A DNA stretch of 64,000 bases from Myxococcus stipitatus DSM 14675 (GTDB lineage: Bacteria; Myxococcota; Myxococcia; Myxococcales; Myxococcaceae), in the NCBI RefSeq assembly GCF_000331735.1, contig NC_020126.1:6466501-6530500 (forward strand), given 5' to 3'. The position numbers and the translations under genes were made by a program. Below are positions 46,318 to 55,692 of this stretch, piece by piece (within the stretch, counting starts at the first letter, position 1; each line of letters starts with the position of its first letter). Under the pieces are notes generated by a model. That model made no database searches. It worked only from the letters and a program-made list of their open reading frames with translations, and was not told the DNA's origin.

Positions 46318-49300
46318 TCAGAGGTTGGGGAGCCCCACGCTCTTGTTCCGCACGGCCCAGTCCAGCATCGCGTCGCTGTCCTCCACGCGGATGCGGCTCA
46401 GGGACATGCCCCCGCCGCCCGAGTCGAACAGCGTCTTCATGTTGACGCTGATTTCGTCGGACGTGGGGCTCGTCACCGAGGTGCAGCGGACTCCGCCACA
46501 CGAAGCCGGCTTCCACTGCTGCTCATCCTGGAGCGCGTAGAGCTCGGTGAGGTAGCTGGAGACACGCGAGCTGGGGTGGATGAGCGCGACGCCATCCTGG
46601 AGGTTTCCGAACGGGTCCTTCAGCCGCAGCACCCGGTCTCCTCGGGGGAGCGCGAAGGAGAAGGTGCCGCGCACGTCCCACGCCGCGTCGTGCGCGAGCG
46701 GATAGGTGCTCCCGGGCAGCTCGTCCTTCCGGGAGACCTCGGAGCGCGGCAGCTTGCTTCCGCTGAGCGCGACCTCCGAGAGGTGCACGACGATGATGTC
46801 CCCCAGCGCCACGTCCACGTCGGGGAGCGTCGCGAGGGGCCGCTCGATGCCGCCTGCCCACAGCGTGATGTTCGTCATGGGGCCCGACTGGAGCACCTCC
46901 AGCTCCACACGCCCCTCCGCGCCGAACTCCCGGCTGGGGTCGATCTCCGAGATGCGCAGCCGCGCGGGCGTGGCGAAGCCCCGGAAGTCGGCGGAGTCGG
47001 ACGGCGACTGCACCCGCGCCCCCAGCCGGTCCTTCACCGTGTCCGAGACCGTCACTTCATACTGCTCGCGCGGCACCTGAAAGGCCGTCTGCAACCGCAC
47101 CTCGGACGTCCCCTGGGGCGTCGCGCCAGTGACGGTGAGGCCCGGAATGGAGAACTGGCCGCCAGCGGGGTCCACGGTGCTCACATCGAGCCGCCGGTCG
47201 AAGCGAACCTCGACCTGCGTGGCCGACAGCGCCTGCGCGAACACCACGCGGGGCGAGGCACATGCGACTGCCTCCAGCTGCTCCCACTTCCAGAGCGTCG
47301 GCTGCGCATACGAGCCATTCGCCCACAGCGGCGTGGTGAAGGCCACCCGGCAACCCGGGGTCAGCTCGGGGCTCTGCTCCAGCTCCGGCAGGCGGAACAG
47401 CAGCCGATAGGCATACGTGGAGCCCGTGGGCACTCCCACCGTCGCGAGCCGGATGGACGAGAACCCACTCCCCGTCCCGTCGCTCGTGTACGCGCCGACG
47501 AGCTCACCGCGGAGCGTGACGAGCTCGGAGGAATACTGCGGGATGCTCGTGGGCAGGACGACGCCGCTCACGTCCTGCGCCAACGCCTTCACGGGGTACC
47601 CCGTCCCGAGCACCGTGAAGCTCGCGGCGTCGATGCCCGCCCGGAGCACCGTGCTCCGAGTGAGCTTGTTCACCTGGACCCGCACGCGCTCTCCGCCCAC
47701 GGGGACGGGGGTGAGCGACGCGAGGGGGACCTCCACGAACAGGGCCGGGCCCGCCGTCTCCGCCTGGAGGAAGAAGCCCTCGGGCTCGAGCGGAGTCGAC
47801 CCCACGCCCGGCTTGACGAAGGTGATGAAGGCACCGTCGATGGGACGGGGCTGCGTGGGGCTCGGCGAGGAGTCGCGCACGGCGGAGATCTGGGACGAGG
47901 CCGAGGTGCTCGCATCCAGGACGTACGTCTCCCGGCGAGTGGCCTCCACGTTTCCAACCGGGTCCACCGAGGCGAAGCGCACCGTCGTCGTCTGCCCCAC
48001 GAGGAGGGGCTGCGAGTAGCGCGGTGAGCTGCTCGAGGGCTCCGAGCCATCCACCGTGTAGCGCGTCTCGCTGCATCCCTTGCCGGTGTCCTGACACGTG
48101 AGGTGCACGGCCAGCGGTCCATCGAAGGCGCCGCCCGCGGGCTCGGCGCGAGTCAGCGGGGCCTCCATGTCGAACTCGTAGTCCTCCTGGCGCGGCGCCT
48201 CCCACTGGCCCAGGGCATCCACCGAGCGGAAGCGCAGACGCGTGGCGTCGGAGAGCAGGAGGGGCTCGGTGTACGTGAGCCCGTGGGTCTCGGTGGGCTC
48301 GGTGCCGTCCAGCGTGTACCGAGTGCTCGCGCAGCCGATGCCCGCGCCATCGCCGCAGGACAGCACCACCGACTGCGCCGTGCGGAACAACCCGCCCGAG
48401 GGCGTGGCCACGGTGGTGGGCGCCGCGGTGTCCGACTTGAAGGCGTATTCCTCGCGCACGGTCTCGCTGTCGTTGTCCGCGCCATCCACCGCGAAGAAGA
48501 GCAGCGTCGAGGTCTTCGAGAGGGCGAGCGACTGCGTGTAGCGCGCGGATTGCCGCGTCGGCCAGGAGCCATCCAGCGTGTAGTAGAGCTGCGAACAGCT
48601 CGTGCCTCCTGTGTCCGCGCACGACAGCGTCACCGTCTGGGGCGTGAAGTACGTTCCCCCCCTTGGCAGCGCGGAGACCGTCGGCTTCTCCCGGTCGATG
48701 ATGAACGTCACCGTCTTCACGGCCCCCGCGTGGCCCACCCTGTCCACCGAGTAGAACCGCAACACACCGCTCTCCACCACGGCGGTCGAACCCGACACGA
48801 CCAACTGGAAGGGAGGCACGGGCGCGTTCGCGTCACGCGCGAACGAGGCGTAGGTGGCATAACAGCCCGAGCCCGAGAGGCCGTCATCACACGGCAGATA
48901 CACCGTCATCCCGGTGTTGAACGTTCCCCCGGAGGGAGAGGCCACCGTCGAGGGCGGCGTGGTGTCGACGATGTAGGGCAGCGACCGGGTGGGCTCCTCG
49001 TTGCCCGCCTCATCCACGGCGAAGAACCCCACCTGCGTCCGGGACTCGATGAGGAGGGGGCCTTCGTAGACAGGAGAGCTTCTCGTCGGCTTCGTCCCGT
49101 CCAGCGTGTAGTGGATGCGAGCACAGCCGCTGCCCGTGTCACTGCACGAGAGCGTCAGCAGGATGGGCGCGGCATAAGGGCCCCACTTCGGCGAGGCCGA
49201 GGTGACAGGGGGCTCCGTATCCACCAGGAACCGCTCGTCTCCCTCCGCGGACGCGTGGCCCGCCCGGTCCACGGCGATGAAACGCAGCCGTGTCGTGGCG

Positions 49301-49914
49301 GGAATCGACAGCGGCGACGCGTAGCGGGCCGAGGCGGTCGAGGGGGGCGAGCCGTCACTCGTGAAGTGGATGGCGACGCAGCCGGAGCCATCACCATCGT
49401 CACAGGTCAATGAGACCGTGAGGCCTCGGCCATAGGTGCCCGCACGAGGCGTCGAGGAGACGGTGGGCGGCTGCGCATCGACGACGAACCGCACCGAGCG
49501 CTCGGCCTCGCGATTGCCATCGCGGTCCACGGAGAAGAACCGCAGGGTCGCGCTGACCTCGATGCGCAACGGCTCCGTGTAGCGAGGCGAGCCTGTCGTC
49601 GGCGCGCCGCCATCCAGCGTGTAGTAGGTGGCATCACAGCCCAGCCCCACGTCGCTGCACGTGAGGGTCGCGGTGGTCGGCCCCTTGAAGAGGCCCCCCG
49701 ATGGCGAGACGGCCGTCGTGGGAGGAACGGTGTCCCGCACCGGGGGGTGCCCCCCGTCTTCCCGCGGACCCGCGTCTTCATGCCCACCCGCATCCTCATG
49801 GCCGCCCGCGTCCGGCCCGGGGCCTCCGCCCCCGCCGCCACAAGCACTCACCACCCACAGCGCGAGGACTCCAACGAGCCAGGGGGCTCGGAACCGGGAC
49901 GAAGGGCGTGACAT
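46318..49914 (-). CDS. Large lipoprotein with tandem chitobiase/hexosaminidase C-terminal-type repeats
   Basis: 1198-residue predicted lipoprotein (signal peptide ending VVSAC, then a Gly/Asp/His-rich linker). Residues of about 60-680 hold seven copies of an 80-90-residue beta repeat of the CHB_HEX_C_1 type, recognised by Y/F-T-x-D-G-x-x-P (TYYTLDGGAPT, HFTSDGSPPS, HYTLDGTKPT, YYTLDGSWPT, RYTLDGTEPT, RYTVDGSEPS). Each repeat also has a C-x-D-x-G-x-GC pair likely to form a disulfide. The fourth copy is degenerate and lacks the T-x-D-G core. The C-terminal 500 residues are beta-rich, with an LTD-like RISEIDPSREFG. It is probably a surface protein; no enzyme is seen. M at 49914 begins the signal peptide. 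Confidence 0.8.
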   Translation of the reverse strand: MSRPSSRFRAPWLVGVLALWVVSACGGGGGGPGPDAGGHEDAGGHEDAGPREDGGHPPVRDTVPPTTAVSPSGGLFKGPTTATLTCSDVGLGCDATYYTLDGGAPTTGSPRYTEPLRIEVSATLRFFSVDRDGNREAERSVRFVVDAQPPTVSSTPRAGTYGRGLTVSLTCDDGDGSGCVAIHFTSDGSPPSTASARYASPLSIPATTRLRFIAVDRAGHASAEGDERFLVDTEPPVTSASPKWGPYAAPILLTLSCSDTGSGCARIHYTLDGTKPTRSSPVYEGPLLIESRTQVGFFAVDEAGNEEPTRSLPYIVDTTPPSTVASPSGGTFNTGMTVYLPCDDGLSGSGCYATYASFARDANAPVPPFQLVVSGSTAVVESGVLRFYSVDRVGHAGAVKTVTFIIDREKPTVSALPRGGTYFTPQTVTLSCADTGGTSCSQLYYTLDGSWPTRQSARYTQSLALSKTSTLLFFAVDGADNDSETVREEYAFKSDTAAPTTVATPSGGLFRTAQSVVLSCGDGAGIGCASTRYTLDGTEPTETHGLTYTEPLLLSDATRLRFRSVDALGQWEAPRQEDYEFDMEAPLTRAEPAGGAFDGPLAVHLTCQDTGKGCSETRYTVDGSEPSSSSPRYSQPLLVGQTTTVRFASVDPVGNVEATRRETYVLDASTSASSQISAVRDSSPSPTQPRPIDGAFITFVKPGVGSTPLEPEGFFLQAETAGPALFVEVPLASLTPVPVGGERVRVQVNKLTRSTVLRAGIDAASFTVLGTGYPVKALAQDVSGVVLPTSIPQYSSELVTLRGELVGAYTSDGTGSGFSSIRLATVGVPTGSTYAYRLLFRLPELEQSPELTPGCRVAFTTPLWANGSYAQPTLWKWEQLEAVACASPRVVFAQALSATQVEVRFDRRLDVSTVDPAGGQFSIPGLTVTGATPQGTSEVRLQTAFQVPREQYEVTVSDTVKDRLGARVQSPSDSADFRGFATPARLRISEIDPSREFGAEGRVELEVLQSGPMTNITLWAGGIERPLATLPDVDVALGDIIVVHLSEVALSGSKLPRSEVSRKDELPGSTYPLAHDAAWDVRGTFSFALPRGDRVLRLKDPFGNLQDGVALIHPSSRVSSYLTELYALQDEQQWKPASCGGVRCTSVTSPTSDEISVNMKTLFDSGGGGMSLSRIRVEDSDAMLDWAVRNKSVGLPNL

Positions 49915-50068
49915 CGAAGCTCCAGGAAGGCGTGGACCACGCCCCAGACCGGGAGAGTCACGGACACCGGAGCGCGCGAATGTGGGGAGGGGGTCAGCCA
50001 CCGTTCAATCAACGCACGATGTCTGTAGCCACGACGTTGCACGGGTATCACCCACCGTGCAAGCACAT

Positions 50069-51034
50069 TCACCGGCCGGAGCTGCGCCTCAGGAAGAACA
50101 CCCCCAACCCCAGCCCCGTGGCCCACTTCGCGGCGGCGGCCAGCGGCGTCCGGGAGAGCTTCGCCCCACCCTCCTCCACGGGCGCCTCCGCCTCGCGGGG
50201 CTTCTGCTCCATCTGGAGCGAGCGCTGCTCGAGGATGGCGTTGATCTCCGCCCCCAGGAGGACGACCTGTGAAGACAACCACATCCACAACAGCAGCACG
50301 ATGACGCCACCGATGGCGCCGTAGTTCACGTCGTACTTGCCGAAGTTGGCCACGTACTTGGAGAAAGCCCAGGACGCCGCCACCCAGATGACCACCCCCA
50401 CCACCGAGCCGGGGGTGATGAAGCGGAAGCGGTTCCGGGTGTCGGGCAGCACGTAGTACAGGACCGCCCACAGGAACATCATCAGCAGGCCCGCCACGGG
50501 CATGCGCAGCCACAGCACCACCGTGGCCGCGGGCCCCGGCAGCTTGCCGGCCAGGGCGGGCGCCACCACCGCGGCCAGCGCCGCCAGGATGGTCACCACC
50601 GCGACCATCAGCGTCGTGCTCACCGCGATGAGTCGAAGTTTCCACACCGGCCGCGTTTCATCCACGCCGTAGGCCGTGTTCAGCGCGTCCATCAAAGCGA
50701 CGATTCCACCGGAGGCTGCCCAGATGGCGCCCACGCCACCCACCGTCAGCAGACCCACCGGGTTGCTGCTCGCCAGTGACTCGATGCGCTGCCCCAGGAT
50801 GCTCGTCACTTCCTGGGGGGCCACCTTGCCCAATTCCTGGATGAGCACCTGGGCCTGGTTCGGGTCGATGATGACGCCCGCCAGCGACACCAGGAACAGC
50901 AGGAAGGGGAACAGCGCGAGGATGGCGCGGAACGTCAAAGCCCCCGCGACGTTGCTCACGTCGTCGCGCTTCCACTCCTCCTTCAGGAGCTTGAAGAACT
51001 CCTTCCACGCCATGCCTTTGCCCGGCAAGACCAT
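50069..51034 (-). CDS. YihY/virulence factor BrkB family inner-membrane protein
   Basis: 321-residue polytopic protein of the YihY/BrkB (TIGR00765) family. It has about six hydrophobic segments, beginning with LTFRAILALFPFLLFLVSLAGV, the conserved GALTF...P pattern, a middle GGIVALMDALNTAY, and VNYGAIGGVIVLLLWMW near the C-terminal end. Transport or ribonuclease roles once proposed for the family are not established. A Glu/Arg-rich cytoplasmic tail follows the last segment. The ATG at 51034 is preceded by GAGGGGCG; an internal ATG at 51013 also exists. It is divergent from the PEGA gene. Confidence 0.88.
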   Translation of the reverse strand: MVLPGKGMAWKEFFKLLKEEWKRDDVSNVAGALTFRAILALFPFLLFLVSLAGVIIDPNQAQVLIQELGKVAPQEVTSILGQRIESLASSNPVGLLTVGGVGAIWAASGGIVALMDALNTAYGVDETRPVWKLRLIAVSTTLMVAVVTILAALAAVVAPALAGKLPGPAATVVLWLRMPVAGLLMMFLWAVLYYVLPDTRNRFRFITPGSVVGVVIWVAASWAFSKYVANFGKYDVNYGAIGGVIVLLLWMWLSSQVVLLGAEINAILEQRSLQMEQKPREAEAPVEEGGAKLSRTPLAAAAKWATGLGLGVFFLRRSSGR

Positions 51035-51189
51035 CACGCCCCTCGCCCATGTAGGCCCCAGGGAGCTTGGCCATGCCCACCCCTGGCGGCGCCCCCGCAG
51101 CCCCGAGGCGCCTCCCCGGCCGTCCCTCCCCCCGGGGACTGGCTTCCTGAAAAACATTTCATCTTGTAAAAAACACTTCACGCCCGGTC

Positions 51190-51206
51190 CCCTCCGTCCA
51201 GGAGGG
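51190..51206. repeat. Hairpin in BrkB / PEGA intergenic gap
   Basis: CCCTCC (51190-51195) pairs with GGAGGG (51201-51206) on a 5-nt loop, with partial pairing of the GC bases outside it. It lies 42 bp before the PEGA start, in the divergent promoter region. Its role is unknown. Confidence 0.35.
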
Positions 51207-51247
51207 CCCGGCGCCCACTTCAGGACTCAGTCCGCCCCGAGGACGCA

Positions 51248-52810
51248 ATGCTCGTTGCATCTCTGCTGAGTGTCAGCCTGGCGCTCATGGCCAGCGCGAC
51301 ACCTGGCGCCGCCGCGGAGGCTCGCACCGAGGCTCCGACCGAAACGCTCTGGCTCGTTCAACCCATGTACCCCGGCCAGGATGCCCTGGTGCAACGGGCC
51401 GAGACAGGCATCACGGGACTGCTTCCCGCGGATGTGAAACCTCGGCAGGTGGTGGGCGCGAAGGCCCTGGCCGCGCACCTCCAGGGACGCACCGGCGACC
51501 TGGGCTGTCTGGCCGGTGGCGCCCGGTGTCGGGAGCCGCTGGGGACGTACCTGGCCTCGCTGGGGTTGGAGCGCGTGGTGCTGGTGCGGGTGGGCCAGGA
51601 TGACGCGGGCTATCGCTTCCGCGCGGTGAGCATTCGTTCAGAGAGCGGCGCTCGCGCGGAGGCGGAGACGAGCAATCCCTCCTTCGACCGGGCGCTGGCG
51701 GGCGTGCTGGTGAAGTTCCTGTCGCTCAACGCCCTGGTGGAGGCGGTGACGGAGCCCGCCGGTGCCACGGTGTTCATCGACGGGGTGAAGGTCGGGGTGA
51801 CGCCCTACGCCACGGAGGTGCTGCCAGGAGAGCACACGTTCCGGTTCGAGCTGGCGTCGCACCTGCCGCGCGAGGAGACGCGGGTGGTCGCCTCGCGGGA
51901 GCAGGTGAAGCTGAGCCCCGCGCTGGAGAAGGTGCCCGCGCGGCTGGTGGTGAAGGTGCTGCCGGAGGGCACGGCCATCCTCGTGGATGGCTCCGTGGTG
52001 GGGAAGGACGCGGTGGACCAGGGCATCCAGCCCGGGAAGCGGACGCTGCGGCTCACGCAGGAAGGCTACGAGCCCCACGAAGTCGAGGCGGACATCGCGC
52101 CCGGTGCGACGTACACGCTGGAGCAGGAGCTCAAGCCCACGTCGATGCAGGCCTTCAAGCTGGCCATGCGCCGGCGCCAGGCGGCCACCATGGCGCGGCA
52201 GAGCTACCTGGAGGCGTCGTACGAGTTCGCGAGCCTCACCTCCGACACGCTGACCGCGCAGCCGGTGAACACGGACAACGGCGTGGGTGACGTGCGCGGC
52301 ACGGGCGTGCGGTCTCCGGGCTCGCGGCGGCTTCGCGGGCTGGGGATTGAGTATGGGCGGTACGGCCAGTACTTCGGCGTGATGCTCGTGGGGGCGACCT
52401 GGTACTCCACGGGGGATGTCTGGACCATGGGTGTCAACGTGCCGCAGGGCGCGCAGGCATCTCCCGGGCTGACGGGCCTCACGCAGGTCGACACGAAGGT
52501 GCAGGTGCTGTCGCTGCGCGCGCTCCAGCCCCAGCTTCGCTACGTGCTGGGCCCCGTGTCGTTCGCCATCCAGGCGGGCCTGGACATGCGCGGGGCGCTC
52601 GCGAAGGAGCAGGACGACGGCTCGGGCTTCTCGCCGCGCTTCAAGGACGGCCTCTATGCGCTGGACCTGCATGTGTCCGGACAGGCCACCGCGCGCATCT
52701 TCGTCTACGAGGGTCTCTACGCGTCCGTGGCCTACCAGCGGGGCTTCTCCCTGCTGGGCAAGCTGGCCGGGACGAGCAACTTCCGGGGAGGGGTGGGTTA
52801 TGCGTTCTGA
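51248..52810 (+). CDS. PEGA-domain exported protein
   Basis: 520-residue exported protein (signal peptide about 1-23, AAA-rich cleavage region). Residues of about 160-300 contain two PEGA-type repeats (VTEPAGATVFIDGVKVGVTPY, then VLPEGTAILVDGSVVG), surface beta-domains common in Gram-negative and myxobacterial proteins. The C-terminal 200 residues are rich in alternating hydrophobic/aromatic residues, ending GGVGYAF, compatible with an outer-membrane beta-barrel. The TPR gene starts inside the last codons (11-bp overlap) and the zinc-ribbon kinase follows, so the three are probably one operon. Confidence 0.75.
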   Translation: MLVASLLSVSLALMASATPGAAAEARTEAPTETLWLVQPMYPGQDALVQRAETGITGLLPADVKPRQVVGAKALAAHLQGRTGDLGCLAGGARCREPLGTYLASLGLERVVLVRVGQDDAGYRFRAVSIRSESGARAEAETSNPSFDRALAGVLVKFLSLNALVEAVTEPAGATVFIDGVKVGVTPYATEVLPGEHTFRFELASHLPREETRVVASREQVKLSPALEKVPARLVVKVLPEGTAILVDGSVVGKDAVDQGIQPGKRTLRLTQEGYEPHEVEADIAPGATYTLEQELKPTSMQAFKLAMRRRQAATMARQSYLEASYEFASLTSDTLTAQPVNTDNGVGDVRGTGVRSPGSRRLRGLGIEYGRYGQYFGVMLVGATWYSTGDVWTMGVNVPQGAQASPGLTGLTQVDTKVQVLSLRALQPQLRYVLGPVSFAIQAGLDMRGALAKEQDDGSGFSPRFKDGLYALDLHVSGQATARIFVYEGLYASVAYQRGFSLLGKLAGTSNFRGGVGYAF

Positions 52811-53792
52811 GTCGCGCCGGCTGTTGCTGACGTGTGTGGTGATGCTGGGCGGTGTGGCGTTCGCCGAGCCGCTCGTGGGCCCCTCGGTGGGCAACGCCGA
52901 CGCGCTCGTCGCCGAGGCCACCAAGCTCTACAACAAGCGGCTGTACGCGGAGTCCTCGCGGCTGTTCCTGCGGGCCACGCGAGCCAACCCGGCGCTGCTC
53001 CCGGCGTATCTGGGCCTGGGGCGCGCGCGCATGGGAGCCAAGGAGACGGCGGGCGCCTGCGCCGCGTATCGCGCGTGGCTGAAGAGCGCGCCCGACATCC
53101 AGGAGCGCCCCAAGGCGCAGGGTGAGCTGGAGCTGTGCGAGCGGCAGCTCAAGGCCTCTCGGAAGAAGAAGGCCCCGGCGCCCGCGGACCTGACGGCGCG
53201 GCACGTGGAGATGAAGGCGGCCTTCTTCGAGGCGCTCGAGGCCGGCAAGCTCGCGGAGGCCGGAGGCGCGGGCGAAGGGCTGCGCACGCTCATCGCGGAG
53301 GGCTACCTGGGCGTGGACCTGGCGGAGATGGCGACGCGCTTGAGCACCGCGAGCCGCACGGGCGCGGAGGACGTCCACCGCCGCGCGCTCACGGGCGAGG
53401 CCCTGGCGACGGAGCCCCTGAGCACCGCGCGGGCGCTGCTGGATTGGGCGAGGGACACGGGAGAGCCCGTGCCCCAGGCCTCGGCGAAGGGACAGTTCCT
53501 GGAGGGACTGGTCGCGCTCCAGGGGGGAGACGCGCGCGGCGCGGAGGGGCTGTTCGCCAAGGCGGCCACGGAGGCGCCTGGGGTGACGGAGTATCGCGTG
53601 TGGCGGGCCGCCGCGCTCCAGCGCGCGGGGGACTTGCGCGGGGCGCTGACCGTGATGGAGGCGGACCTCGCGGAGGACCCTCGCACGGACCTGCTGCGCG
53701 CGGCGGTGGCGCAGCAGACGTCCGCGGAAGACGGCGCGCGGGAGCTGGAGCGGCTGCTCTTCCAGCGCTACTCGCCGGCCGCGGCGCGCTGA
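52800..53792 (+). CDS. TPR-repeat exported protein
   Basis: 330-residue protein with a signal peptide (about 1-22, GGVAFA). The mature part is helical, with TPR-like pairs (EATKLYNKRLYAESSRLFLRATRANP; LFAKAATEAPGVTEYRVWRAAAL), suited to protein-protein contacts in the periplasm. No catalytic residues are recognised. It starts inside the PEGA gene with an 11-bp overlap, consistent with translational coupling, and is followed after 34 bp by the kinase. The most plausible role is an assembly or scaffold partner of the PEGA protein. Confidence 0.75.
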   Translation: MRSESRRLLLTCVVMLGGVAFAEPLVGPSVGNADALVAEATKLYNKRLYAESSRLFLRATRANPALLPAYLGLGRARMGAKETAGACAAYRAWLKSAPDIQERPKAQGELELCERQLKASRKKKAPAPADLTARHVEMKAAFFEALEAGKLAEAGGAGEGLRTLIAEGYLGVDLAEMATRLSTASRTGAEDVHRRALTGEALATEPLSTARALLDWARDTGEPVPQASAKGQFLEGLVALQGGDARGAEGLFAKAATEAPGVTEYRVWRAAALQRAGDLRGALTVMEADLAEDPRTDLLRAAVAQQTSAEDGARELERLLFQRYSPAAAR

Positions 53793-53826
53793 GCGGGCGA
53801 CGCCCTCACACCCTGGAAGGACCTGG

Positions 53827-55644
53827 ATGTCCCTGTTCATCTGTCAGCGATGCGAGGCGCAGCACGACACCTGGACGGGCGCCTGTCCGGGCTGCGGAGG
53901 CACGGAGCTGCTCACCGTGACCCAGCGCGTGGACCGGATGCTGGGTCGCACCGTCGCCGGGCGGTATCGCATCGTCAAGAAGCTGGGCCAGGGTGGCATG
54001 GGCTCGGTGTACCTGGCGGAGCAGGTGGGCATCGGGCAGCAGGTCGCGATGAAGTTCCTGCACAGCGGCCTGTCGCTGGACCTGGATGTCACGCGGCGCT
54101 TCCTCAACGAGGCCAAGAGCTACGCGCGGGTGGGCCACCCCAACGCCGTCAACCTGCACGACTTCGGACAGGACGAGGAGGGCAACCTCTACATCTCCAT
54201 GGAGTACGTGGAGGGAGATGACCTCAAGCGCCTGCTCGCGAACGTGGGCCGGCTGAGCGCGCACGAGGCCGGGGACATCATCCTCCAGGTGGCGGACGTG
54301 CTGGCGTACGCGCACGGGCGCGGCGTGGTGCACCGGGACCTCAAGCCCGAGAACATCATGGTCCGGCAGGGCCTGCGCGGCTGGCACGTCAAGGTGCTGG
54401 ACTTCGGCATCGCCCGCATCGCGGACAGCGCCACGCGGCTGACGGCGCAGGGCGCGGTGGCGGGGACGCCTCGGTACATGTCACCCGAGCAGGCGCAGGG
54501 CCAGGACGTGGACTCGCGCGCGGACATCTACGCGGTGGGCGTGGTGCTCTTCGAGCTGCTCACGGGCGTGCAGCCGTTCGACGGCACCAGCGTCGCGGAC
54601 ATCATGCAGCGGCAGGTGAACCAGCCCACGCCGCGGCTGGGAGACATCGCGCCGGAGCTGGACATTCCCGCGCTCGACGCGGTCATCCAGAAGGCCACCG
54701 CGAAGAAGCGCGTGGAGCGCTACGCGACGATGGAGTTGTTCGCGTCGGACCTGAGCAACGCGCTGCCCACGCTCATCGGGCGGCCGCCCATCAGCGGCGT
54801 CAACCCCGTGGTGAAGATGGGCACGAGCAGCAACGTGAACTCGGGCACGCTCATCTACGGCGATGGCACCGAGGACACGATGCTGCGGGGCGCCTCGGAG
54901 GCGCCGACCGAGCTGGCCCGCATCAACACGGGGCGCATGACGCCGATCCCCTCCTTGGATGACAGCCCGTCCATCGACAGGACCGAGCAGCTTCCCGTCA
55001 CGCCCGTGCCCGCGAAGCCCGAGCGCGCGGGGTTCGACAAGACCGCGCACGCGATGTCGCCCTACACGCCCGCGAAGCAGGGCCGCGCGGGCTGGGTGAT
55101 GGGGCTGAGCATCGCGGGCGTGCTGATTCTCGCGGGGCTCGGGGTGGTGACGGTCCGAGGTGGCGCGAAGGACCAGCCAGCTCCCGCGCCCGTCGCGGAG
55201 AGCCCGAAGCCGGCGCCGTCCCCTCCCCCGCCGCAACCCACGGAGCCGCCCCGTCCCGAGCCCGAGGGCACCAGGCCCCCCGAGGCCGTCGTGGCAGCGG
55301 AGGACACCGCCGCGCTGGCGCGGAAACAAGAGAAGGCGCTGGACCGACTCATCGAGATTGGCGACGACTTCAACGACGGCGAGCTGTCCAAGGCGTCGGA
55401 GAAGCTGGCCCTCGCGCGGAGCCTGGGCCTGGACGTCGTGGAGCCCAAGCTCGCGGAGCTCGGCACGAAGATCGAGGATGCCTCCAAGCGGCTGGCCCGG
55501 GCTCGGGCGCGTGAGGACGAAGGCAACTGCGCGGACGCCATCACGCTCTACCGGGCCCTGAAGAAGGACTATCCGCAGCTCGCCGATGCCCAGCGGGGCC
55601 TCACCCGGTGCCGGCAGATGCTGCCGCCCGACGTGTCCGAGTAG
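53827..55644 (+). CDS. Ser/Thr protein kinase with N-terminal zinc ribbon
   Basis: 605-residue kinase. A zinc ribbon occupies residues 4-25 (Cys6, Cys9, Cys20, Cys23), an uncommon addition for Hanks-type kinases. The kinase domain is at about 46-310: Gly loop GQGGMG (54-59), Lys76, HRD (169-171), DFG (192-194) and SPE. A hydrophobic segment at 423-443 anchors it. It is followed by a Pro/Glu-rich linker and a helical, TPR-like tail (ITLYRALKKDYPQLADAQRGL) on the far side of the membrane. It lies directly downstream of the PEGA and TPR genes and may phosphorylate or respond to their assembly. Confidence 0.9.
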   Translation: MSLFICQRCEAQHDTWTGACPGCGGTELLTVTQRVDRMLGRTVAGRYRIVKKLGQGGMGSVYLAEQVGIGQQVAMKFLHSGLSLDLDVTRRFLNEAKSYARVGHPNAVNLHDFGQDEEGNLYISMEYVEGDDLKRLLANVGRLSAHEAGDIILQVADVLAYAHGRGVVHRDLKPENIMVRQGLRGWHVKVLDFGIARIADSATRLTAQGAVAGTPRYMSPEQAQGQDVDSRADIYAVGVVLFELLTGVQPFDGTSVADIMQRQVNQPTPRLGDIAPELDIPALDAVIQKATAKKRVERYATMELFASDLSNALPTLIGRPPISGVNPVVKMGTSSNVNSGTLIYGDGTEDTMLRGASEAPTELARINTGRMTPIPSLDDSPSIDRTEQLPVTPVPAKPERAGFDKTAHAMSPYTPAKQGRAGWVMGLSIAGVLILAGLGVVTVRGGAKDQPAPAPVAESPKPAPSPPPPQPTEPPRPEPEGTRPPEAVVAAEDTAALARKQEKALDRLIEIGDDFNDGELSKASEKLALARSLGLDVVEPKLAELGTKIEDASKRLARARAREDEGNCADAITLYRALKKDYPQLADAQRGLTRCRQMLPPDVSE

Positions 55645-55692
55645 CACACGGCGGAGCGCAGCCGCTCGGGCACGGGACGAGGCCCCTCTGGC

